Source of the DNA: a virus
Direction: 5' to 3' (one strand)
Length of the DNA: 50,906 nucleotides
Virus record (IMG/VR): IMGVR_UViG_3300021335_000026
Coordinates: 1-50,906 of that record
The notes below the pieces were generated by a model. It ran no database searches. It saw nothing but the letters and a program-made list of their open reading frames with translations, and was not told the origin of the DNA. Positions 43,476 through 50,906 of the stretch are shown here, piece by piece. Numbering within the stretch: the stretch's first letter is position 1; every line of letters begins with the position of its first letter. The translations under genes were made by a program, and so were the position numbers.

Positions 43476-46424
43476 TTATGCTATTGCTAAATAGATGAAA
43501 CTACCGCCATTTGTATTTAAATTAACGGAACTTCCTGATGGAATTGTAAAACCATCTGAAGTAAATGTTACGCCATAAACTGCATTGGTAAATTCTGCAC
43601 CACTTGAGTGGGGTGTTAAAAATTTAGCAACATTAAACCCGCCATCTCCTCTTATATCATCAACAATTAACCAACTTCCGCCAAATGAAGCCCCTGCTGT
43701 TGCTCCTTTTATTAATAAAAATCTCGGCTGAAAACCTAAACCTGTTACTGTAACGCTACTTGAAGTTCCTGTATAACTCCCCACCTTCTGATAACCCGTA
43801 ACTGAATGGAAGTTATAATTTATATGCCTTGAATTTACTCCAATATTGAAAACACTACTACCTAAATCAATTTTACTTGAATCCGCTGATATAAAATCAG
43901 GTGAATAAGAAGTGGCTGCAGCTGTTGTAAATCTTAATTCTTTTTGCCCTAAAATTGAAGGCGACCAAATATACCAACTTCCTGTATTTTCCGCACTTTT
44001 AGCTATAATTAATTCAGGTGCTTGAGAAAGTCCGTGTCCCCAAGAAGGTTTACCGCTTGAAGGAGTTGTAAATTCACATATAGAGAACCCTGCATCTTGA
44101 TTGGCTGAAACTTCTGAAGTTACCGCAGTTACACTTCCTGAAGTTACCCCATCGGTGTTAGATGCTGCTGCACCTCCTGCTTTCCAACACCAAGCAACGT
44201 AATCATCTCCACTTCTATTTACATAATTTCCTCCTCCTGTTCCTAAAGTAAAACCATTTGAATTAAAAGATGTTAATTCTTGTGTATAGGAAGTAGTTTG
44301 TACACCTGTACTATTTGTAGAAATTATAGCATTAGCACCTCTAACAGTATCCATTACAGCATTAAAGTAACCTCCTGAACTTGACCTATTCTGAATCCAA
44401 ACCAAATCAGGTTGGAATGAAGTTCCTACGAAACTTACATTTGTAGGTGTTCCGTTGTAAGGAGGAAACTCCGCGGGGTCTGAATATGTTATATTATTTA
44501 CAGATGTTGCATTATAATTAGTTGTTTCGTCATTTCCATTTCCATCTAATTTATAATGAGCAACAAGATTAGCGGTTGGAACATTTGTTTCGTTGTATAG
44601 ATTAGTTACATCGCCACTACTTAATGCTGATGAATATATTCTTACTTGGTCTATTTTGCCATTAAAATACTCACCTGTTCTTCTTGAACCTATAGTGTTT
44701 TCATTTGCAGTTAGATAGGTATTTATCCAGCCTCCACTTTGTGCAATATTATTTATATAGAAAGTTCTCGCTCCATTATTCCAAACCCCCACAACGTGTA
44801 TCCATTCAGAAGCTGTAATAGCAGAATTAGAACTTGTATGTGAAGCATTTGCATTTGTGGTTTGCATATATAGTTTACCCCCGCCTGATGAATGAAAATA
44901 TATAGCATAACCATTTTGATTTGCAGAACCACCGCCTGTACCTTGTAATTCAAAAACTACTTGGCTTCCTGAAGTCACATTAGCATACATCCAAAAAGAA
45001 ACAGACATAGTGGTGCTATTAATACCCGATGGTAAATCTATGTCACTACTACTCCCATTAAACACTGCACTCTGTCCACTGTCTATTGTTCCTGTTCCTG
45101 TATCTTTTGCTCCTTCTTCAAATTCATATAAAGCTACACCAGAGCCATCATCAAATATATCTGTTGTGGATTTAGTTGATGAAGCATTGTTTTCACCATA
45201 TAGTGTTGTAACCTCAGATGATAATATGGCTTTATTAAAGATTCTTACTTGGTCCATTGAACCTGTTGCCCATTGTTCAGGAGTTTGAAAAAACCTTCCA
45301 ATTCTATAACCACTACCTTGTCTTGAATTACCTGTTCCTGTGGTTAAACCTGTTTCTTCATTCCCATCTATATACAGCTTTATAGTATCAGTAGAACTAT
45401 CATAAGTTATACAATAGTGATGAAAATTACCATCATCTAAATCAGTAGAAACATTTTTAGTAAAATACTTAGTTCCTTCTGCATAGCTACCCGCAACTGT
45501 ATTAGAAGATGCAGCCTGTAATTCTATACCGTCTGTATAATTACCTCTACCAAATGTAAAAAGAGGGCTTCTTCCTGAATTATTTGATGTTTTAAACCAT
45601 AGTGATATAGTCCAAGTAGCACCCCAAATAGATGTATCAGTATTTTCTATATAACTACTACTCCCATTAAAATCAGCAGCAGTACCAATCTTACCTTCAA
45701 TGCTCTGTGTTGATCCGTTTCCAGTGTAGGTGTTGATTGTAAAGTTTTCTGTACCTATAAACTGTTTTGTAACAGTTATAGTAAATGTTCTTGGTGTGGT
45801 TTGAGTTTCATCATCTGTAGCAGTTACAGTAAATGTATACAATGTATCCGCAGTTTCTAATGTTGTTGTACCATCAATATTAGCACCTGTTAAAGACAGT
45901 CCAGTTGGTAATGCTCCATTAGTAATGCTAAAAGTAATTGTACCTCCATCAGGTTCTGTTGCCTGCAGGGTTATAGTAGATATAGTTGTATCTGAAGCAA
46001 ATGTACCTAAAGTACCCGCTGCAGTTGTCCACGAAGGAATACCATTAAAAGATATACCATTTACAGATGTAGCTGTACCACCATCGGTGTTTGTTACTAC
46101 CACATCATAATCACCAGCAGCCTTTGCTGGAGTTGTTATAGTCAATGATGTAGCTGACACATAAGACACTGAAGGAGCAGCTGTACCACCAACCGTTACT
46201 GTAGCACCTGTTTTAAAACCAGTACCTGTTATGGTTATAGTTTCTCCGCCTGCTGGATCTGCAGCAGTTGCTGAACCTGGATAGCTTAAAGAAGATATTA
46301 CTGGATTAACAACATTAGAAATCCATGACATACTTCCATCCCCATTTGTTACAAGGAAATAACCATCTGTTCCGTGTCCTACTACACCATGGAACTGACT
46401 TGATTTTATTTTAGTGTTTGACAT
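43476..46424 (-). CDS. Fibre protein with IPT/TIG, Ig-like and LamG-type domains
   Basis: A 982-residue modular surface protein. Residues 1-38 (QFHGVVGHGTDGYFLVTNGD) look like a virion-attachment start. Residues about 40-125 are an IPT/TIG domain (GGETITITGTGFKTGATVTV). Residues 135-222 match a putative Ig fold (LPTGLSLTGANIDGTTT). Two LamG or concanavalin-like domains follow at about 250-410 and 445-620 (FNGSSSYIENTD; DQVRIFNKAILSSEVTTLYG). A C-terminal module (PDLVWIQNRS, DAGFSICEF, GHGLSQAPELIIAK, ending FIYLAIA) is shared with the next fibre gene and often annotated DUF7483 in marine phages, as I recall. Likely binds host glycans. Confidence 0.75.
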   Translation of the reverse strand: MSNTKIKSSQFHGVVGHGTDGYFLVTNGDGSMSWISNVVNPVISSLSYPGSATAADPAGGETITITGTGFKTGATVTVGGTAAPSVSYVSATSLTITTPAKAAGDYDVVVTNTDGGTATSVNGISFNGIPSWTTAAGTLGTFASDTTISTITLQATEPDGGTITFSITNGALPTGLSLTGANIDGTTTLETADTLYTFTVTATDDETQTTPRTFTITVTKQFIGTENFTINTYTGNGSTQSIEGKIGTAADFNGSSSYIENTDTSIWGATWTISLWFKTSNNSGRSPLFTFGRGNYTDGIELQAASSNTVAGSYAEGTKYFTKNVSTDLDDGNFHHYCITYDSSTDTIKLYIDGNEETGLTTGTGNSRQGSGYRIGRFFQTPEQWATGSMDQVRIFNKAILSSEVTTLYGENNASSTKSTTDIFDDGSGVALYEFEEGAKDTGTGTIDSGQSAVFNGSSSDIDLPSGINSTTMSVSFWMYANVTSGSQVVFELQGTGGGSANQNGYAIYFHSSGGGKLYMQTTNANASHTSSNSAITASEWIHVVGVWNNGARTFYINNIAQSGGWINTYLTANENTIGSRRTGEYFNGKIDQVRIYSSALSSGDVTNLYNETNVPTANLVAHYKLDGNGNDETTNYNATSVNNITYSDPAEFPPYNGTPTNVSFVGTSFQPDLVWIQNRSSSGGYFNAVMDTVRGANAIISTNSTGVQTTSYTQELTSFNSNGFTLGTGGGNYVNRSGDDYVAWCWKAGGAAASNTDGVTSGSVTAVTSEVSANQDAGFSICEFTTPSSGKPSWGHGLSQAPELIIAKSAENTGSWYIWSPSILGQKELRFTTAAATSYSPDFISADSSKIDLGSSVFNIGVNSRHINYNFHSVTGYQKVGSYTGTSSSVTVTGLGFQPRFLLIKGATAGASFGGSWLIVDDIRGDGGFNVAKFLTPHSSGAEFTNAVYGVTFTSDGFTIPSGSSVNLNTNGGSFIYLAIA

Positions 46425-46450
46425 TTGTATATTTTTAAATTTTCCATTGT

Positions 46451-49400
46451 TTATGCTATTGCTAAATAGATATAGACATCATTATTTGTATTAACGTTTC
46501 CACCCGTTCCGACTACAGTAAATCCGTTAGCATCGAAGTTTATTCGCTCTCCTGTTCCTGAATCTTCTGCTGCACTTGAATTAGCTCTTAAATGTGTTGT
46601 GGATGGGTTTGTAGTCGTTGGTGGCTTACTATGTATTATCCAATTTCCACCTTGAGTAGAATCCTTTATCATCACAAATCTAGGAGAAAACCCTGTTGTG
46701 ACTGCATTACCTGTTAAACCTGTCCCTGTATAACTCCCTATCTTCTGATAACCTGTTATAGATGTGAAGCAGTAGGCGATACTTGGATTGTTACCTGAAA
46801 ATGCTTGTGATGTTGTAAATGTAGTAGAGGAATGTGGACCAAACACGAAACTCGGGTTATTATTTACGGCATCGGTAGTATTTAAAGATAAATAGTCGTT
46901 ATCATTTCCCGTAATACCACCTATTGAAGTGTACCAATTTACAGAACTATTAAGTATTTTAGTAATTACTAATTCAGGAGCAGCACTTAATCCGTGTCCT
47001 ACTGTTGCAGTAACATTTGTTGCAGGTCCTGTAAAACTAACAATACTAAATCCTGCTGCATCATTAACCGATACAACACTATCTATAGTTCCCTCTGTGT
47101 TTATCTGTGGGAGGTTGTCATCGTGGTCTCCTGCTTTCCAACACCAAGCAACGTAGGTGTCATTATTATTATTAGAATTACCATTTCCTAATACAGTAAA
47201 ACCATTAGTATCAAAAGAATCTACAATATGTGGTAATGTAGTTGCCTCTGCATTAGTTAAATTTGATATTAAGAAGTTTTCAGCCCCCCTTACTGAATCT
47301 TGTAAAAAATGACTCCAAGATGCATTATTTCTACTCTTCAACCAAACCAAATCAGGCTTGAAGTCTGTATTAATAGTTTGAGTTCCACCATTCCCTGTCC
47401 AAGTAACAACATCAAAGCTATTCTCTACTGTTGGAGTAGTAGTGTCAGGGTCTGCTGCTATTGCAAGGTAGATGTAATTATTTGATGAGCCATTATAAAG
47501 AGTATTTGAAGTTTTTAATTGAAAACCATTAGAAAGAAAATCTAATGCAGTAAATGTACCTTCTGAATCAGATAAATTAGCGAATAACTCTTTATTTCTT
47601 GGATTAGATGTTGCTCTTTTATTGTCGTGTATTGCCCAACTATTTGCGCCATCAGTTCTCTTAATTAATACAAAAGCAGGTTCAAATCCTGTTTCCACAA
47701 TAGTTCCATTAGCAGAACCATTCCCTGTATAGCTACCGACTTTCTGTATTCCGTCTACTGAATGGAAGCAGTAGGCAATATGTTCAATATTGTTTTGATT
47801 AAACTGTACATAGTTTGTTAAACTGTTTGTAGTATTACCCGCTGTAATATATCTTGCCGAATTAGAATTAAAAGCTGATGTAGTATTTAACTCTAAATAT
47901 CCATCTTGGAACAAAGATGTAACAACATTCCAATTATAAGCTGTACTCAATCCTTTTGTTATTATCAATTCAGGTGGGTCATCCAATCCGTGTCCTACTG
48001 TAGCACCATTTGTGCCATTCCCTGTATATTTCACAATACTAAACCCTGCATCTGGATTAGCCTTTACAGTAGAAGTAATACTCCCATCTGTATTAGATGC
48101 TGCTGCATCAGTTCCTGCATTAAAGCACCAAGCTGCGTAAGTTGTGCTTGACCCATTCATTGCACCATTTGAGCCTAAAGTAAAACCATTAGAATCAAAA
48201 GATGTAACCCCTGAAGCCACATTTTGACCTAAATTTAAATCAGATGCTAACCAATTAGATGTTCCTCTTATAGTATCAAACAAGAAGTTAGATGCGGCAT
48301 TTGACCTTGACTTTATCCAAACCAAATCAGGACTAAAATTTGTAGCCTCTTGGTAAGTTACGTTAGTAGCAGTGCCGTCATAAGCGTAGGTTACGTTAGA
48401 AGCTGTTCCATCGTATAACTGTTGCTCGTCTCTTGCGTCTCCATCAAATTTGTAATATGCTTCTAAATTATTTGTTGGAATAGACGCAGTTGTATTGTTG
48501 TAAATATATCCTACTTCTGTTGAGGTTAGTATATCTGAATATATCCTTAAGTCATCTATAACTCCATTTAAAACTGCATTTGAAGTGTCTTGTGTTCTTG
48601 CCCATCTATTACCTAAAAAAGTATCATAAGTAGGGGTGGCATTATTTAAAAATATAGAACTCGTTCCATTTAGTTCTACGCTATTATCAAGATACAGAAC
48701 ATAAGCTCCATTGTTATAAGTGATGACTATATGATGCCAATTATTGTCATTTATTGATTGCCCATAAAAAAAGTCGTAACTTGAACCATTAGCGAAAGAT
48801 AAAGTTAAAGAACCACTATTTATATAAACTACATATCCTGTAGTTCCACCTACTGTACTACCGTTTCCGATTATAGGTATTTCACCTGCTGTATTAGTAC
48901 ACTTAACCCATAATGAAGCTGAAAAAACAGTAGTAGATGAACCGTAAACATTATTTGATAATGAAATTCTACTGCCAGTGCTTGCACTGCTTCCTGTAAA
49001 TATAGCACCACTTCCAAACTTACCACTTGCACCGCCTGTATCATTTGCATTACCTTCAAATTGGTATAAAGCAACGCCACTATTATCAGAAAATATATCT
49101 GTAGTTGATTTTGTAGTAGATGCAAATGTTTCTCCATATAGAGTAGTTACTTCTGAAGAGGATATAGCTTTATCAAATAATCTAAATTGGTCTATTTTGC
49201 CGGACCATTCATTGATAGAACTGTTTGGAGCTTTACCTATTTGATAATTATTACCATTATCGAATGTAGTATTTGTAGTAGAACCTGAACCTAAACTTGA
49301 GCCATCAAGATATACAGTATATGTTCCTGCATCCATAGAAACAGCTAAATGATGCCAAGTATTAGTACTAAAAGCACCTGAAGAGCCAAATTCTACTGTT

Positions 49401-49738
49401 CCATTGTTACCATCAGGATTTACTTCAATTTTCCCTGTATCTCTAATCATAACATACAGGTCTTGAGTTGTTGAATTCCAGTTGCCGAAAACCCATCTGT
49501 AAGATGTAGACAAATCGTCTAAATACAACCAAGTAGAAAAACTAAAAGTATTTGTGAGTTTATTTATCGGTATCGTAATATAACTACTACTCCCATTAAA
49601 TACAGCACCTCTATTTATATACCCACCAATACGTTGAGTGCCTCCGTTTCCTGTGTAGAGTACGGTGTTAAAATAGTTTGAAGGTGTCGGCCCTGAAGAA
49701 CCTACAGGTCCAGCATTAATTAGTTTTTTACCAAGCAT
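46451..49738 (-). CDS. Paralogous fibre protein with two LamG-type domains and two C-terminal modules
   Basis: A 1095-residue relative of the preceding fibre protein, without the TIG and Ig-like parts. LamG-type domains lie at about 35-205 and 235-425, both with DQFRLFDKAISSSEVTTLYG- or DDLRIYSDILTSTEV-like ends. Two copies of the PDLVWIKSR ... DAGFSIVKYTGNG ... GHGLDDPPELIITK module follow at about 460-760 and 780-1095. It ends YIYLAIA. The C-terminal codons and stop context nearly repeat those at 43476. A short Gly/Pro start (INAGPVGSSGPTPSNYFN) may be the attachment point. Probably another receptor-binding fibre. Confidence 0.72.
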   Translation of the reverse strand: MLGKKLINAGPVGSSGPTPSNYFNTVLYTGNGGTQRIGGYINRGAVFNGSSSYITIPINKLTNTFSFSTWLYLDDLSTSYRWVFGNWNSTTQDLYVMIRDTGKIEVNPDGNNGTVEFGSSGAFSTNTWHHLAVSMDAGTYTVYLDGSSLGSGSTTNTTFDNGNNYQIGKAPNSSINEWSGKIDQFRLFDKAISSSEVTTLYGETFASTTKSTTDIFSDNSGVALYQFEGNANDTGGASGKFGSGAIFTGSSASTGSRISLSNNVYGSSTTVFSASLWVKCTNTAGEIPIIGNGSTVGGTTGYVVYINSGSLTLSFANGSSYDFFYGQSINDNNWHHIVITYNNGAYVLYLDNSVELNGTSSIFLNNATPTYDTFLGNRWARTQDTSNAVLNGVIDDLRIYSDILTSTEVGYIYNNTTASIPTNNLEAYYKFDGDARDEQQLYDGTASNVTYAYDGTATNVTYQEATNFSPDLVWIKSRSNAASNFLFDTIRGTSNWLASDLNLGQNVASGVTSFDSNGFTLGSNGAMNGSSTTYAAWCFNAGTDAAASNTDGSITSTVKANPDAGFSIVKYTGNGTNGATVGHGLDDPPELIITKGLSTAYNWNVVTSLFQDGYLELNTTSAFNSNSARYITAGNTTNSLTNYVQFNQNNIEHIAYCFHSVDGIQKVGSYTGNGSANGTIVETGFEPAFVLIKRTDGANSWAIHDNKRATSNPRNKELFANLSDSEGTFTALDFLSNGFQLKTSNTLYNGSSNNYIYLAIAADPDTTTPTVENSFDVVTWTGNGGTQTINTDFKPDLVWLKSRNNASWSHFLQDSVRGAENFLISNLTNAEATTLPHIVDSFDTNGFTVLGNGNSNNNNDTYVAWCWKAGDHDDNLPQINTEGTIDSVVSVNDAAGFSIVSFTGPATNVTATVGHGLSAAPELVITKILNSSVNWYTSIGGITGNDNDYLSLNTTDAVNNNPSFVFGPHSSTTFTTSQAFSGNNPSIAYCFTSITGYQKIGSYTGTGLTGNAVTTGFSPRFVMIKDSTQGGNWIIHSKPPTTTNPSTTHLRANSSAAEDSGTGERINFDANGFTVVGTGGNVNTNNDVYIYLAIA

Positions 49739-50223
49739 TAATCTAGGTTTATATCATATAGTACAACTGCTGACTTTTCAGTAAGCGCATTTATTTCAGT
49801 TTCTTTAGTACCCACAGCTGTTCTAACCGCAGCTCTTGCTGTTGTTATATCCGCAGGCACCGCTGTACCGTCATCATCTTTTCTTATTATATACCAATCT
49901 GTTTCTGCTAACTTGTTATTTGCGTTAGATTTTAAATTACTAATTTTATTAGTTTTCATTTCTTCTAACGACTGAGACCATGTTTTATCAGACTTAGTAT
50001 ATGTAAATACTGAATTAGCAGAATCCCAAAATATATCACTTAAATCATCAATAGCAGAATTATATCCCTCAGGATATACTACATCAAACAACCCTGCATT
50101 ACGAAGTGCAGTTTCTGACATAGCTTGTGCATTTAAATATGTACCCGATGAACTATATAAAGTTTGAGGAACACCGTTATATACCGTAATAACACCGTTT
50201 TTATTTATTGCTTTTGTTGCCAT
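49738..50223 (-). CDS. Tail-fibre assembly-like protein (DUF4376-like)
   Basis: A 161-residue protein. The C-terminal half (LKSNANNKLAETDWYIIRKD, then DDGTAVPADITTARAAVRTA) is typical of tail fibre assembly or DUF4376-type proteins that sit next to fibre genes. The N-terminal half (KAINKNGVITVYNGVPQTLY, then SGTYLNAQAMSE) is a beta-rich segment. It shares one base with the genes on either side, so the fibre genes form a tight operon. It might be a structural part of the fibre base rather than a chaperone. Confidence 0.6.
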   Translation of the reverse strand: MATKAINKNGVITVYNGVPQTLYSSSGTYLNAQAMSETALRNAGLFDVVYPEGYNSAIDDLSDIFWDSANSVFTYTKSDKTWSQSLEEMKTNKISNLKSNANNKLAETDWYIIRKDDDGTAVPADITTARAAVRTAVGTKETEINALTEKSAVVLYDINLD

Positions 50224-50573
50224 TATGTTGCTTGTTTACTTATTGTAGCCCACTGTTCAGTTGAACCATTGGTTGCTGCTATTTGAATTAAATTACTAAC
50301 CGTACCGTCGTATGTGCCGGATATAACTTTTACAGACGCAGGTAATACCAGTGCATGGGATCCCGTAATTACAAGATCCTTTACCATTCCGGTTGATACA
50401 TTTGAAAATGTTAATGTTGTATCTGCTGTTAATGTTTTTGTAAAAACTTGCGCAGAAGAAAAGTCAACAGCACTAGCCGCAATAGCCGCTGCTGTTGTAA
50501 ACTCATTTCCAAGTTTATCGTACGATACAGCATCATCATTTAATACTGCTGCTGTTACTTTTGTTAATGCCAT
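50223..50573 (-). CDS. Small fibre or tail surface protein, 116 aa
   Basis: The start MALTKVTAAVLNDDAVSYDK resembles the N-terminal attachment segment of many phage fibre proteins. The rest is a single beta-rich domain (TLTADTTLTFSNVSTGMVKD, then LVITGSHALVLPASVKVISG). It contains no Cys. It lies next to a Gly-rich fibre gene and overlaps the assembly-like gene by one base. Probably a minor fibre or a fibre cap. Confidence 0.55.
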   Translation of the reverse strand: MALTKVTAAVLNDDAVSYDKLGNEFTTAAAIAASAVDFSSAQVFTKTLTADTTLTFSNVSTGMVKDLVITGSHALVLPASVKVISGTYDGTVSNLIQIAATNGSTEQWATISKQAT

Positions 50574-50578
50574 AATTA

Positions 50579-50906
50579 TTAGCTAAATGTTATTGTTCCT
50601 GTTCCTGCTGTAAAACTAGTAACCTTATCATTACCGTCTGTAGCTGTTGTTCCGGTTAGCCCAGAACCTATTGTAATTGTTTTAGTGTTGGGATAACGCA
50701 GTATAACTATACCAGAGCCGCCAGCACCAGAATTACCACCATCACCAGATGCTCCACCTCCGCCGCCAGTATTTGCTGTGGCATCAAAACCGTTTTGACC
50801 AGATGACCCTGTTCCTCCTGCGCCACCTCCACCAGTGCCTCCAGCACCTCCAGCGCCCCCCTGCGTACCGCCAGTACCTCCTCCTCCTCCAGCATAAGTT
50901 ACAGAG
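50579..50906 (-). CDS. Gly-rich fibre protein, C-terminal end (partial)
   Basis: Open from the window edge to a stop at 50579-50581, giving the last 108 residues of a longer gene. The first 60 visible residues are almost all Gly with Ala, Thr, Ser and Asn. SGIVILRYPN, the usual end of Gly-rich fibre and adhesin tips, follows, then a short Thr-rich beta end (GLTGTTATDGNDKVTSFTAG). Gly-rich tips form receptor-contacting surfaces in other phage fibres (such as T4-type adhesin gp38, by analogy). The start lies outside the window. Confidence 0.7.
   Translation of the reverse strand, partial: SVTYAGGGGGTGGTQGGAGGAGGTGGGGAGGTGSSGQNGFDATANTGGGGGASGDGGNSGAGGSGIVILRYPNTKTITIGSGLTGTTATDGNDKVTSFTAGTGTITFS

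Noticed and set aside
47679-47689. GGTTCAAATCC, an exact tRNA T-arm-like sequence
   Set aside because: No matching acceptor stem, anticodon arm or D-arm around it; it encodes part of the conserved module of the fibre protein on the - strand.
1-50906. Integrated prophage
   Set aside because: No integrase, excisionase, repressor, attachment site or flanking chromosomal gene is visible in the window.

Overview
This window reads as a large, AT-rich piece of a podovirus-type tailed phage genome. The host is probably a member of the Bacteroidota, most likely a marine or freshwater flavobacterium. Three things point that way. Start codons are preceded by A/T-rich leaders rather than regular Shine-Dalgarno sites. 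A few sites match the Bacteroidota -7 promoter motif TAnnTTTG. The head and neck proteins (terminase, portal, scaffold, capsid, two ring or adaptor proteins, and a P22 gp10-like stabilisation protein) look like those of crAss-like and related Bacteroidota podoviruses. I ran no database search, so all family assignments are from recalled motifs.

Layout. The two arms converge near position 12970. The left arm (1-12978) is read rightwards and carries early and DNA-metabolism genes: a cut-off 3' gene end, an M20-type zinc peptidase, a large orphan protein with a four-cysteine zinc site, a GC-rich tandem repeat with a likely promoter, an Erf annealing protein with a PD-(D/E)XK exonuclease and an SSB, a DnaA-domain-IV-like protein, a winged-helix replication initiator, a TOPRIM primase-helicase, a MazG-like pyrophosphatase, a metallophosphoesterase, a CxxCxxCC protein and a second PD-(D/E)XK nuclease. 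Genes are packed end to end with short overlaps, and several very short genes sit between the larger ones.

The right arm (12964-50906) is read leftwards and carries virion genes. In transcription order these are: a Gly-rich fibre end cut by the window edge, small fibre proteins, two paralogous LamG-type fibre proteins, a possible GroES-like protein, a cascade of overlapping small genes including a lipoprotein, terminase, portal, scaffold, capsid, two connector or ring proteins (one with an EF-hand loop), the N-terminal part of a gp10-like stabilisation protein fused to about 620 residues of thrombospondin type 3 calcium-binding repeats, a beta-propeller-like protein, the C-terminal part of the stabilisation protein as its own gene, and three likely ejection proteins. 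The last of these is 2277 residues long with a lysozyme-like domain.

How it fits together. Erf, the exonuclease and SSB would form a phage recombination module. The DnaA-like protein, the initiator and the primase-helicase would start and run replication. No DNA polymerase, RNA polymerase, integrase, tRNA, CRISPR array or IS element is visible, and no free-standing holin or endolysin is recognisable. The most unusual structure is the stabilisation protein, which appears split into two genes with a calcium-binding repeat array and a 1173-residue protein between the halves. The genome is not closed: the left edge cuts a + strand gene and the right edge cuts a - strand gene, so some sequence is missing.
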